From: Rhizobium sp. Q54
GTDB taxonomy: Bacteria > Pseudomonadota > Alphaproteobacteria > Micropepsales > Micropepsaceae
Length of the DNA stretch: 52,924 nt
Reading direction: 5' to 3'
NCBI GenBank assembly: GCA_945860165.1
Contig: CAMAPL010000016.1
Location: 1 to 52,924 of the forward strand
Shown: positions 46,302 to 52,924 of the stretch, piece after piece
Layout of the letters: each line of letters starts with the position of its first letter
How positions within the stretch are numbered: position 1 is the first letter of the stretch
Translations under genes and position numbers: made by a program
The notes under the pieces: model-generated
Database searches by the model: none
Seen by the model: only the letters and a program-made list of their open reading frames with translations
Told to the model about the DNA's origin: nothing

Positions 46302-47174
46302 ATGAAGAAAATAATCACTGCAGCGATCATCACGTTGTTGGCCGCGTCCACAGCCACTTTTGCCCAGACATCCGTTTCGCCCAGCGAGGCCGAGTCTCGC
46401 CCCGAAAACATGGCGGTCGGGCCGGACGGCACGCTCTATATCGGCTCCCAGAAGGACGCGCGGATCTACCGCGCGCGCGCCGGCCAGGCCGTGGCCGAAC
46501 AGTTCATCGACATGCGCCCGTCGGCCTTCGTGCTGGGCGTGCTGGCCGACGGCGCCAGCAACACCCTGTGGGCCTGCGAAATGGTCAGCATGAACCGCGG
46601 GTCGCCGCTGCTCAAAGGCAAGGGCATCCTGCGCGGCTTCGATCTGGCCAGCGGCGCGCCGAAGGTGAATATCCCGCTGCCTGAGGAAACCAATATCTGC
46701 AACGATTTTGTCGTCGGTCCGGACAAGGCGCTGTATGTCGCCGACACCTCAAACGCCAAGATCCTGCGCCTGCGTCCCGGCGCCACCAGCTTTGAGATCG
46801 TGAGCCACAATTCGGCGCTGTTTGGCGCCGATGGCATCACGTTCTTGGACGGCCAGCTCTATGTGAACACGGTCTGGGCTGGCGGCCTCTACCGGATTCC
46901 GGATGCCACCAGCGCCAAGGCGGGCGCGCCGGTGCAGGTCCAAACCCCGCGCGTGCTCAAGTCTCCCGACGGCATGCGGGCCCATAACGGCGTGATGTAT
47001 CTAGCCGAAAGCGGCAACGGCACCGTCAGTGCCATCACGGTGAAGAATGACGTCGCCACCATGAAGACCATCAAGACCGGTCTTGAAGGGCCGTGCGCCC
47101 TGGAGCCACACGGCAAGACGCTGTGGGTGGTGGAACGCCCGGCGCACCGCGTGACGGCGGTTCCGATCCCGTAA
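46302..47174 (+). CDS. Secreted SMP-30/NHL-like beta-propeller protein
   Basis: A 290-residue exported protein (signal peptide about 1-21, TFA-Q). Repeating blades are visible: ENMAVGPDGTLYIGSQKDARIYR, FVVGPDKALYVADTSNAKILRL, ITFLDGQLYVNTVWAGGLYRI, MRAHNGVMYLAESGNG. The arrangement resembles SMP-30/gluconolactonase-like and NHL propellers, but the metal ligands of lactonases are not clearly present. Function unknown, periplasmic. ATG 46302 is chosen because the signal peptide begins there and GGGG lies 7 nt upstream. A terminator follows. Confidence 0.75.
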   Translation: MKKIITAAIITLLAASTATFAQTSVSPSEAESRPENMAVGPDGTLYIGSQKDARIYRARAGQAVAEQFIDMRPSAFVLGVLADGASNTLWACEMVSMNRGSPLLKGKGILRGFDLASGAPKVNIPLPEETNICNDFVVGPDKALYVADTSNAKILRLRPGATSFEIVSHNSALFGADGITFLDGQLYVNTVWAGGLYRIPDATSAKAGAPVQVQTPRVLKSPDGMRAHNGVMYLAESGNGTVSAITVKNDVATMKTIKTGLEGPCALEPHGKTLWVVERPAHRVTAVPIP

Positions 47175-47198
47175 GCGCGCAAGCGTTGTAAAAAGAAG

Positions 47199-47240
47199 AA
47201 CCCCGCAAGTCTGTAGCGACAGCGTACAGACGGCGGGGTT
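47199..47240. terminator. Bidirectional terminator with two-part stem
   Basis: aaccccgc (47199-47206) pairs with gcggggtt (47233-47240), and gtctgta (47209-47215) with tacagac (47225-47231); A-rich on the left, T-rich on the right. It ends the propeller gene and can serve the convergent gloA. Confidence 0.88.
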
Positions 47241-47252
47241 TTTCTTTTTGGT

Positions 47253-47309
47253 CCTCATGGTTCGACAAGTTCACCATGAGGATATCCTCACCCTGAGCTT
47301 GTCGAAGGG
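47253..47309. repeat. Hairpin repeat pair (cctcatggt/accatgagg type)
   Basis: A 9-bp inverted repeat (47253-47261 with 47273-47281) encloses 'tcgacaagttc'. It is followed by 'cctcaccctgagcttgtcga', a partner containing the inverted gacaag core. Elements of this type are scattered in many proteobacterial genomes; only one copy is in the window. Confidence 0.6.
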
Positions 47310-47314
47310 CGAGA

Positions 47315-47773
47315 TCACCAGCTGCCCGTATTGGGCATCGAGGCCCAAGGTTCTTTGGGCGGTAGCGTGCCTTCCTGCAGCAGTTCGATGGAGATTCCAT
47401 CAGGTGAGCGGATGAAGGCCATGTGGCCGTCGCGCGGCGGGCGGTTGATGGTGACGCCGCCATCCATCAGCTTCTGGCAGACCCCATAGATATCGTCCAC
47501 GCGATAGGCGAGATGCCCAAAATTGCGTCCTCCAGCATAGTCCTTTTCGTCCCAGTTATACGTCAGCTCGATCACCGGGCTTTCGCCGGCGAGTTCCGTG
47601 CTGGCTTCGGCGCGGATGCGTTTGGCGTCATCCGGCGTGGCCAGGAAGACCAATGTAAATCGCCCCTTTTCGTTCTCCAGGCGCCGGACTTCGACCAGCC
47701 CCAGCTTGTTGCAATAGAAGTCCAGCGATGCGTCCAGGTCGGAAACACGCACCATGGTGTGCAGATATCGCAT
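47315..47773 (-). CDS. gloA: Lactoylglutathione lyase (glyoxalase I)
   Basis: A 152-residue VOC-fold enzyme that converts the methylglyoxal-glutathione hemithioacetal to S-lactoylglutathione. Signatures: [19 protein letters not shown] with the first His ligand, [16 protein letters not shown] text ([13 protein letters not shown]) with Glu, [12 protein letters not shown] with the second His, and GISIELLQ with the last Glu. ATG 47773 begins the conserved [10 protein letters not shown]; the upstream frame extension is not homologous. Confidence 0.92.
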   Translation of the reverse strand: MRYLHTMVRVSDLDASLDFYCNKLGLVEVRRLENEKGRFTLVFLATPDDAKRIRAEASTELAGESPVIELTYNWDEKDYAGGRNFGHLAYRVDDIYGVCQKLMDGGVTINRPPRDGHMAFIRSPDGISIELLQEGTLPPKEPWASMPNTGSW

Positions 47774-48309
47774 TGATCGATCGTCCTCGTGATTGTCGCA
47801 AGAATCCTTATCGCCATTCGCCGGCGCAGCACACCGCCAGCATCGTCGACAAAAAGACAAAGCAACAAGGCAACAATGTCGCAAGGGAACATGAAGCGCC
47901 TACGCGAAATCCGAGCGCCGTCTGTGCGCGCTGTACTAATAATCCCCGCCGTCAGATGGACGTGCGACGGAAAAAATGGCGGATTATTTCATTGCTCCCG
48001 TAGCTTAAGGCCCGCAGCCGTTTTATGCTGCGGATGCGAAGTGCGCGGCCGCAGCGGGCGTCAACCATCATTCATAAAAGCTTTGCCTTCGACAACAATA
48101 GTGAGATTGTGCGGATGCTGCGTCAAAAGGAATAGTTATGCCTCTTGCAAAGAGGATGACCGATTGCTTTAAAAGCGGCCGGCAAGGTGCCAGCATAGGC
48201 GTCAGGTTGGGTAAACGTCGGGTGCAGACTTAAAATTGACCTCGAAGAAGTTTTGTCGGACCCGGCGCATCAGGCACCGAGGTTTTTTTCTGTCTTGTAG
48301 TGAGAGCGC
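47774..48309. other. Intergenic region of about 535 bp
   Basis: Between gloA (minus) and tonB (plus). It has A+T-richer segments at 47960-48000 and 48060-48150 that may hold the tonB-operon promoter. Short open frames have no support. A hairpin with T-run lies at its end (see next entry). Confidence 0.45.
48239..48289 (+). terminator. Possible attenuator/terminator in the tonB leader
   Basis: acctcg (48239-48244) can pair with cgaggt (48078 bp-scale position 48278-48283), followed by seven T (48283-48289). The loop is long (33 nt), so the stem alone is weak. It lies just 20 bp before the tonB start and might attenuate the operon. Confidence 0.3.
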
Positions 48310-48933
48310 ATGGAACGTCCAAATCATCTAGACCTCGGCAAGAAAACTGCCGCCACCCGTGCCACCAGCCTTGCCATCGTGGTTGCCATTCACGTTATTG
48401 CTGTCCTTGGCCTTGTCGCCGCCCTGAACCAGGACGCGATCCTGGAGCAGCTCAAGGACATCCAGGCCACCGTCGAAGCGGAAAAGACGCCGCCCAAGGC
48501 GCCGCCGCCGCCGCCGCCGGATCTGGTGAAGCCGCCGCCGCCGATCGCCATTGTTCCAGATTTCACGGTAGCCGCTGCGGCGCCCCCGCCGTCGGTTACC
48601 ACCGCGCCCAAGCCGCCGCCGGCGCCGCCGCGCCCCGTGGCCAGCAGCGACCCGCTGCGTCCCATCGCGCGCACGCGCACCTTGCCGCCCTATCCGCCGA
48701 TCTCGGTGCGCCTGAATGAATCGGGCTCCACCCTGATGGAAGTGCACATCACCACCGAAGGTAATGTGGACGACTGCAAGATCATCACCTCTTCCAGCTC
48801 GGAACGCCTCGACACCGCCGCCTGCGATCACGTCAAGCGCGTGTGGCGTTGGCAGCCGCCGACAAACCAGGGTACGCCGGTCGCCGTTACGACACGCGTA
48901 TCGGTCAAGTGGGATCTTAAAGACGCCAAGTAA
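48310..48933 (+). CDS. tonB: TonB-family energy transducer
   Basis: A 207-residue protein. One membrane anchor lies at about 20-40 (TSLAIVVAIHVIAVLGLVAA), then a Pro-rich periplasmic spacer (60-110) and a C-terminal TonB domain (YPPISVRLNESGSTLMEVHI, SSERLDTAACDHVKRVWRW). It passes proton-motive energy from ExbB/ExbD to outer-membrane TonB-dependent receptors. It is the first gene of tonB-exbB-exbD-exbD-TPR. Two cysteines (in DDCKII and AACDHV) lie in the C-terminal domain and could form a disulfide. Confidence 0.9.
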   Translation: MERPNHLDLGKKTAATRATSLAIVVAIHVIAVLGLVAALNQDAILEQLKDIQATVEAEKTPPKAPPPPPPDLVKPPPPIAIVPDFTVAAAAPPPSVTTAPKPPPAPPRPVASSDPLRPIARTRTLPPYPPISVRLNESGSTLMEVHITTEGNVDDCKIITSSSSERLDTAACDHVKRVWRWQPPTNQGTPVAVTTRVSVKWDLKDAK

Positions 48934-48979
48934 TCAGCTCATCACCTCAAATAATCTGAATTTTCACGGAGAGTAAAAA

Positions 48980-49792
48980 ATGAACTTCAAGAAACTGACG
49001 ATCGCTGCCGCCATCGTCGCCATGACTAGCTTGAGCGCCATTGCTCCGGTTTACGCCCTTCAGGCCGCCGCGCCTGCCGCTGACGCCGCCGCGCCGGCTG
49101 CTGAACCGGCCCCCGCTGCCCCGGCCGCTGTGGTGTCGGACGCGCCAGTCCCCAACCAGTATTCGCTGGGTCACCTCTGGGAAGAAGGCGACTGGATTTC
49201 CAAGGCGATCCTGATCTCCCTGGCCATCATGTCGGCCGGCACCTGGTACATCTTCTTCACCAAGTGGGTCGACCAGCAGCGCATCCTGGGCCAGGCCTCG
49301 GCCGTCGAGAAGAAGTTCTGGACCTCCGCCACACTCAATGAAGGCGTCGACAAGCTGCCCAAGGACTCCGTGTTCCGCGGCATCGCCGAAGCCGGCCTCA
49401 AGGCCTCCACTGGTGGCACCACCCTGGTTGGCATGAGCGACTGGATCGGCATGACGCTGACCCGCCAGCTCGAAGACGCCAATGCGCGCCTGCAGGGCGG
49501 CATTGCGTTCCTGGGTTCGGTCGGTTCGGTTTCGCCGTTCGTCGGTCTGCTCGGCACCGTCATGGGCATCTTGAACGCCCTGATCGCCATCGGTGTCTCG
49601 GGTCAGGCCTCGATCGACCAGGTTGCCGGTCCTGTCGGCGAAGCGCTGATCATGACCGCGCTGGGTCTGGGCGTCGCGGTTCCGGCCGTGTTGCTCTACA
49701 ACTACCTGATCCGCCGCAACAAAATGATCACCGAAAAGCTGCGCGCCTTCGCGGGCGACCTGCAGGCCTACCTGATCAGCAAGAGCAAGTAA
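48980..49792 (+). CDS. exbB: ExbB-type proton channel (MotA/TolQ/ExbB)
   Basis: A 270-residue inner-membrane protein. It starts with a signal-like segment (1-27) and an Ala/Pro-rich stretch (28-56), an N-terminal extension known in some ExbB proteins. Three helices follow: about 73-95, 168-195 and 208-235; the last two include FLGSVGSVSPFVGLLGTVMGI and ALGLGVAVPAVLLYN, the channel core. It forms the proton channel with ExbD. GGAGAG lies 7 nt before the start. The gap from tonB is 46 nt. Confidence 0.92.
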   Translation: MNFKKLTIAAAIVAMTSLSAIAPVYALQAAAPAADAAAPAAEPAPAAPAAVVSDAPVPNQYSLGHLWEEGDWISKAILISLAIMSAGTWYIFFTKWVDQQRILGQASAVEKKFWTSATLNEGVDKLPKDSVFRGIAEAGLKASTGGTTLVGMSDWIGMTLTRQLEDANARLQGGIAFLGSVGSVSPFVGLLGTVMGILNALIAIGVSGQASIDQVAGPVGEALIMTALGLGVAVPAVLLYNYLIRRNKMITEKLRAFAGDLQAYLISKSK

Positions 49793-49822
49793 GCGCACAC
49801 ACGCTGAATCGGAGTAACGCTT

Positions 49823-50281
49823 ATGGCCGTTGACGCCCAACACGCCGTCATAGACGACGACGAGGCAGAGTTGAACGTCACGATCAACACGACACCGCTG
49901 GTGGACGTGATGCTTGTGATGCTCATCATCTTTCTGGTCACGATCCCGGTGATCAACAAGACCGTCCCGCTTGAGTTGCCGACCTATCGCAATATCGCCA
50001 CGACCACCAAGCCTGAAAATATCGTGATCGCGGTTACAGAGGGCGAAGATGTCTTCTACAACAACGAGCCGATCGATCAGGTGACCATGCGCCGCAACTT
50101 CGTCGAGGCCCTGCGCAAGTCCCAGGCGGCAGGCATCGACTTGCCCGAAGTGCATATTCGCGGTGACAAAAATGTACGCTTCGAGGCGATTGGTCGCGTG
50201 ATTTTGGCCTGCCAACAGGCCGGCATCCAGAAAGTGGGGTTCATCACCGAGCCCCATGCTCTGGACGCCAGCAGCTATTGA
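49823..50281 (+). CDS. exbD: ExbD-type subunit 1
   Basis: A 152-residue protein with one membrane helix (about 26-46). Asp28 in NTTPLVDVML is the conserved proton-binding residue of ExbD/TolR. The periplasmic domain follows (ENIVIAVTEGEDVFYNNEPI, LPEVHIRGDKNVRFEAIG). It works with ExbB to energise TonB. GGAG lies 8 nt upstream. Confidence 0.92.
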   Translation: MAVDAQHAVIDDDEAELNVTINTTPLVDVMLVMLIIFLVTIPVINKTVPLELPTYRNIATTTKPENIVIAVTEGEDVFYNNEPIDQVTMRRNFVEALRKSQAAGIDLPEVHIRGDKNVRFEAIGRVILACQQAGIQKVGFITEPHALDASSY

Positions 50282-50292
50282 GGTAATTCACC

Positions 50293-50706
50293 ATGTCAAT
50301 GAGTACCGGTACTGCTGACGGCGAAGTCATGGTGGAAATGAACACCACGCCGTTGATCGACGTGATGCTCGTTCTCCTGACCCTTCTGATCATTACGCTT
50401 CCGATCCAGACCCATGCGGTGAAGCTGGACATGCCCGCCCCCAACCCCAACCCGCCGACGGTTATCCCGGAGACGGTGGAACTGGTGGTGGACTTTGACG
50501 GCACCGTTATCTGGAACGGTGCCTCGGTGGACCGCGGCACCATGCAAGCCTATATGCGGGACGCTGCGTTGAAGAACCCGCAGCCGGAAATCCATGTCAG
50601 TCCCAACCGTTTGGCCAAATATGACGCGGTTGCCAGGGTGTTGGCGGATGCCCAGCGCCTGGGCGCCACCCATATTGGCTTCACGGGAATTGACCAGTAT
50701 AATTAG
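50293..50706 (+). CDS. exbD: ExbD-type subunit 2
   Basis: A 137-residue second ExbD with Asp23 in NTTPLIDVML and one helix (about 19-40). The periplasmic part (ETVELVVDFDGTVIWNGASVD, PEIHVSPNRLAKYDAVARVL) differs from subunit 1. Two exbD genes after exbB are known from Xanthomonas and several Alphaproteobacteria, where the second can be needed only for certain substrates. The gap from subunit 1 is 11 nt with GAGG in it. Confidence 0.9.
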   Translation: MSMSTGTADGEVMVEMNTTPLIDVMLVLLTLLIITLPIQTHAVKLDMPAPNPNPPTVIPETVELVVDFDGTVIWNGASVDRGTMQAYMRDAALKNPQPEIHVSPNRLAKYDAVARVLADAQRLGATHIGFTGIDQYN

Positions 50707-50790
50707 GTTGTGAGGGACATGGCCGTCGGTAAGCGTGCGGCGAACCCGCGCGTTTTTCCGTTTTATGACGAATGCGAAAGAGGTCGTGTA

Positions 50791-51939
50791 ATGACTGCGA
50801 GTAACCTGCGTGCCGCCCTGACGGCGGTCTTTCTGGGCACCGCCACCATGGGCGTGGCGGCCTTGGGTCTGGCCGTTCCGGCCGCGGCCCTTACCGTCAG
50901 CGCCAAAGTCGGCCCGCTCCTGAACGAGGCCAAGGCTCTTATGACGTCCGGCAACTACTCGGCCGCCATGAGCAAGCTGCGCGAAGCCGACTCCGTCAAG
51001 TCCACTGCGGACGACACGGCCGCCATCAACTCCATGCGGCAGTATATCGGTGTGAAGACGGGCGATGCCTCGCTCGGCGGCTCCGCCGGCGCCCTGGCCA
51101 AGTTCGCCAACGACTATAATGCCGGCAGGTGGCGCGACGTGATCGCCGATGCCGACCTGCTGCGCAAATACAATGCGCTGACCGCCGGCAACATGCTGAT
51201 CATCGCCCAAGCCTATTACAAGGCCAACGATTTCGTCGGCTGTTCGCGCTACATCAAGACCAACCTGAGCGGGTCCAGCGAGACCGCCCTGGAACTGCAG
51301 GCGCGCTGCTCCTACGAGAATGGCGATGAAGTAACCCAGCGCCAGTCGCTGGAAAGCCTGGTCGCCCGTTCGGGCAAGCCGGAACACTGGAAGGGCCTGC
51401 TGCGCCTGGCCGAGCGTTCGCGCGGCCTGTCGGACGCCAACACGCTCGACATCAACCGCATCCGAATGATGACTGGCAATATCGTCACCAAGGACGATTA
51501 CCTTCTGCTGGCGCAATTGGCGCTGCAGCTCGGCAACGCCGCCGAATCCCAGAGCGTGGTCGAGAAGGGCATTGTCGCCAAGTTGCTGAACGATGAGCGC
51601 TCCACCCGCCTGCTCAACCTAGCCAAGACCCAGGCTGCCGCCAACACCGCCAACCTGGACAAGAACATAGCCGCCGCCCAGGCCCAGCCGCAGGGCGACG
51701 CGCTGGTCAAGGTCGGCGAAGGTATGGTCGGGATGGGCAAGGCCAAGGAAGCGATCGACGTCATCCTGCAGGGCAACAAGAAGCCCCAGAAAGTTGCGGT
51801 CAACGGCCAGATGCGCCTGGGCTATGCCCAGCTCTCGGCCGGCCTGAAGGCCGACGCCCAGAAGACCTTCAACGCCATCAAGGCCTCAGAGAAGGACGCC
51901 ATGGTCGCCCATCTCTGGTCGCTGGCCGCCCGCCGATAG
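50791..51939 (+). CDS. Exported TPR-like repeat protein of the tonB operon
   Basis: A 382-residue protein with a signal peptide (about 1-34, ending PAAA-L). The mature part is all-helical with TPR-like pairs: LLNEAKALMTSGNYSAAMSKL, LIIAQAYYKANDFVGCSRYI, LLLAQLALQLGNAAESQSVV, MRLGYAQLSAGLKADAQKTF. It probably binds partner proteins in the periplasm. As last gene after exbD it may assist the TonB machinery; this is inferred from position. ATG 50791 has AGAGG 8 nt upstream; the frame is open to 50710 without signal sequence. Confidence 0.78.
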   Translation: MTASNLRAALTAVFLGTATMGVAALGLAVPAAALTVSAKVGPLLNEAKALMTSGNYSAAMSKLREADSVKSTADDTAAINSMRQYIGVKTGDASLGGSAGALAKFANDYNAGRWRDVIADADLLRKYNALTAGNMLIIAQAYYKANDFVGCSRYIKTNLSGSSETALELQARCSYENGDEVTQRQSLESLVARSGKPEHWKGLLRLAERSRGLSDANTLDINRIRMMTGNIVTKDDYLLLAQLALQLGNAAESQSVVEKGIVAKLLNDERSTRLLNLAKTQAAANTANLDKNIAAAQAQPQGDALVKVGEGMVGMGKAKEAIDVILQGNKKPQKVAVNGQMRLGYAQLSAGLKADAQKTFNAIKASEKDAMVAHLWSLAARR

Positions 51940-51963
51940 TCGGGGCAGCTGCCAAACAAACAG

Positions 51964-51992
51964 GGGCGCCGGATCATTCCGGCGCCCTTTTT
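51964..51992 (+). terminator. Terminator of the tonB operon
   Basis: A 10-bp perfect stem (51964-51973 with 51978-51987), loop tcat, then T5. Confidence 0.88.
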
Positions 51993-52006
51993 GTTTTTTC
52001 GAAAAT

Positions 52007-52049
52007 GGCCCCGCAGGCTGAGCTACACAGCCTGTGGGGCCCCCTTTTT
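52007..52049. terminator. Second terminator hairpin
   Basis: A 14-bp stem (52007-52020 with 52028-52041, one G-U), loop agctaca, followed by a T-run on the plus strand. On the minus strand it serves the gene ending at 52055. Confidence 0.82.
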
Positions 52050-52054
52050 GGGTG

Positions 52055-52924
52055 CTAACGCGCGCCGCGCCGCGCCCGCAGGAAGGCGGCGCTGTCGGTA
52101 TCGGGCGGCGCAGCCACGCCGCCGCGGCCAGCTTCCAGTTCACGCAACGAGAAATCCATCCGCGCTTCATAGGAGCGGTCCAGCTGGTTGCGCAGCCTTT
52201 GCTGCGCGTCATACCAGCGGCGCTTGAGCATGTTATCGCGGCAGGTCGCGGCCTCGGCTTCACCTGCCCCCTAGCGGCGCTCGACGCAGTGATGGGGATC
52301 GAAGGACATCGCGAACAGCCGCCGCCGCGCCTCCTCATAGCCGAAGCGAATTTCCGAACCGTCGCTGCGGCGATAGGACACCACGCATTGGGCGGCGGCG
52401 CGCTCATGGGTGGTGAGCAGATCGGTGGCCAGGTCGAAGCCGTTATAGACCAGCTGGGCATCGCGGGCGCGCCACAGGGGCAGGAAACGCTCAGCAGTGT
52501 CGCGCACTTCCTTGAAGGCGGTTTTGAGCCGGGCATCGCGCGACGGTGTTGAAGAGGTCTCCCAGTCGCCTTCGGTGCCGTAGATGTTGATGGGCAGGCG
52601 GGTGGGTGCGGGGCGGTTCTGGATTCCCGCCGCCAGCGACAGCTGCACCGCCTCGGCCCGCCAGGACAGGTCGGCGCAGTTGGACAGGATCATCTCGGCG
52701 ATTTCGCGTATCGGATCGAAGCGCAGCCGCCCGCCGCTGAGGCTGGCGCGGACATAATCGTAATAGTCCATCGCCGCGCCGTTCAGGATGAAGGCGCCGC
52801 CGCGCCACTGGCTGTCGGCGGGGCGCGGGGTCATTTTCAACAATTCCGTGCCGAAATATTGCGTCAGGGCGAAGTCAGAGATCTGCACATTGGCGGCCAG
52901 CGCGATGCGCCCGCCGACCAGGGT
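52055..52924 (-). pseudogene. Unrecognised gene with an in-frame TAG, cut by the window edge
   Basis: The frame runs from the window end (LVGGRIALAANVQISDFAL) to TAG at 52271-52273. The same frame is then open for 71 more codons with protein-like text (GEAEAATCRDNMLKRRWYDAQQR, LDRSYEARMDFSLRELEAG) to TAG 52055-52057, next to a terminator. This suggests one gene with an amber interruption, or a genuine stop followed by non-coding DNA. The start is outside the window. Visible features are WRGGAFILNGAAMDYYDYVR and several Cys; no known domain is recognised and no function is proposed. Confidence 0.55.

Overview
The window is chromosomal DNA of an alphaproteobacterium. This rests on the rRNA operon layout (16S, tRNA-Ile, tRNA-Ala, 23S, 5S), the high G+C coding bias, and a holdfast-anchor operon (hfaA-hfaB-hfaD), a trait of stalked or prosthecate Caulobacterales-type cells and their relatives. 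I cannot name a genus from the sequence alone.

Layout. 1-4648: the 3' part of a ribosomal RNA operon and its terminator. 4667-9870: a glycosyltransferase and a secreted CHAP hydrolase, two exported peroxiredoxins flanking a VOC-fold protein, an M48 lipoprotein protease and a cupin. 10008-15316: elongation factor P with its lysylation genes epmA and epmB, plus an NHL beta-propeller protein and a fosmidomycin-resistance-type MFS pump. 15399-17442: three small genes, including an exported methyltransferase-like protein and a 2-oxoglutarate oxygenase. 17665-19857: hfaABD. 20153-24676: a rhomboid protease, then blaI, a wrecked blaR1, a His-rich outer-membrane barrel and a haem-type membrane reductase. 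24772-29140: an RND efflux pump. 29520-34812: typA, membrane transporters and hisN. 35622-39257: hydrolases, a heat-shock gene with a possible RNA thermometer, and then an arsenic operon (arsR-arsC-aquaporin) up to 40098. 40366-41973: a GIY-YIG relic and a broken pentapeptide-repeat gene. 42360-46037: a large autotransporter. 46302-47773: a beta-propeller protein and glyoxalase I. 48310-51939: a tonB-exbB-exbD-exbD-TPR operon. The window ends inside an unrecognised minus-strand gene.

Two themes stand out. First, several reading frames are interrupted: blaR1 (two frameshifts and TAA), a pentapeptide gene (frameshift and TAG), GIY-YIG (TGA), the 3'-edge gene (TAG), a 35 kb-region frame (several shifts) and a bactofilin scrap. 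Neighbouring housekeeping genes are intact. Either accessory genes are decaying or the assembly has base errors; raw reads would decide. Second, intergenic gaps carry dispersed palindromic repeats of at least three families. The best leads for new biology are the Ser-to-Glu alpha/beta hydrolase, the exported methyltransferase, the hsp20 leader hairpin and the intact blaI beside a dead blaR1.
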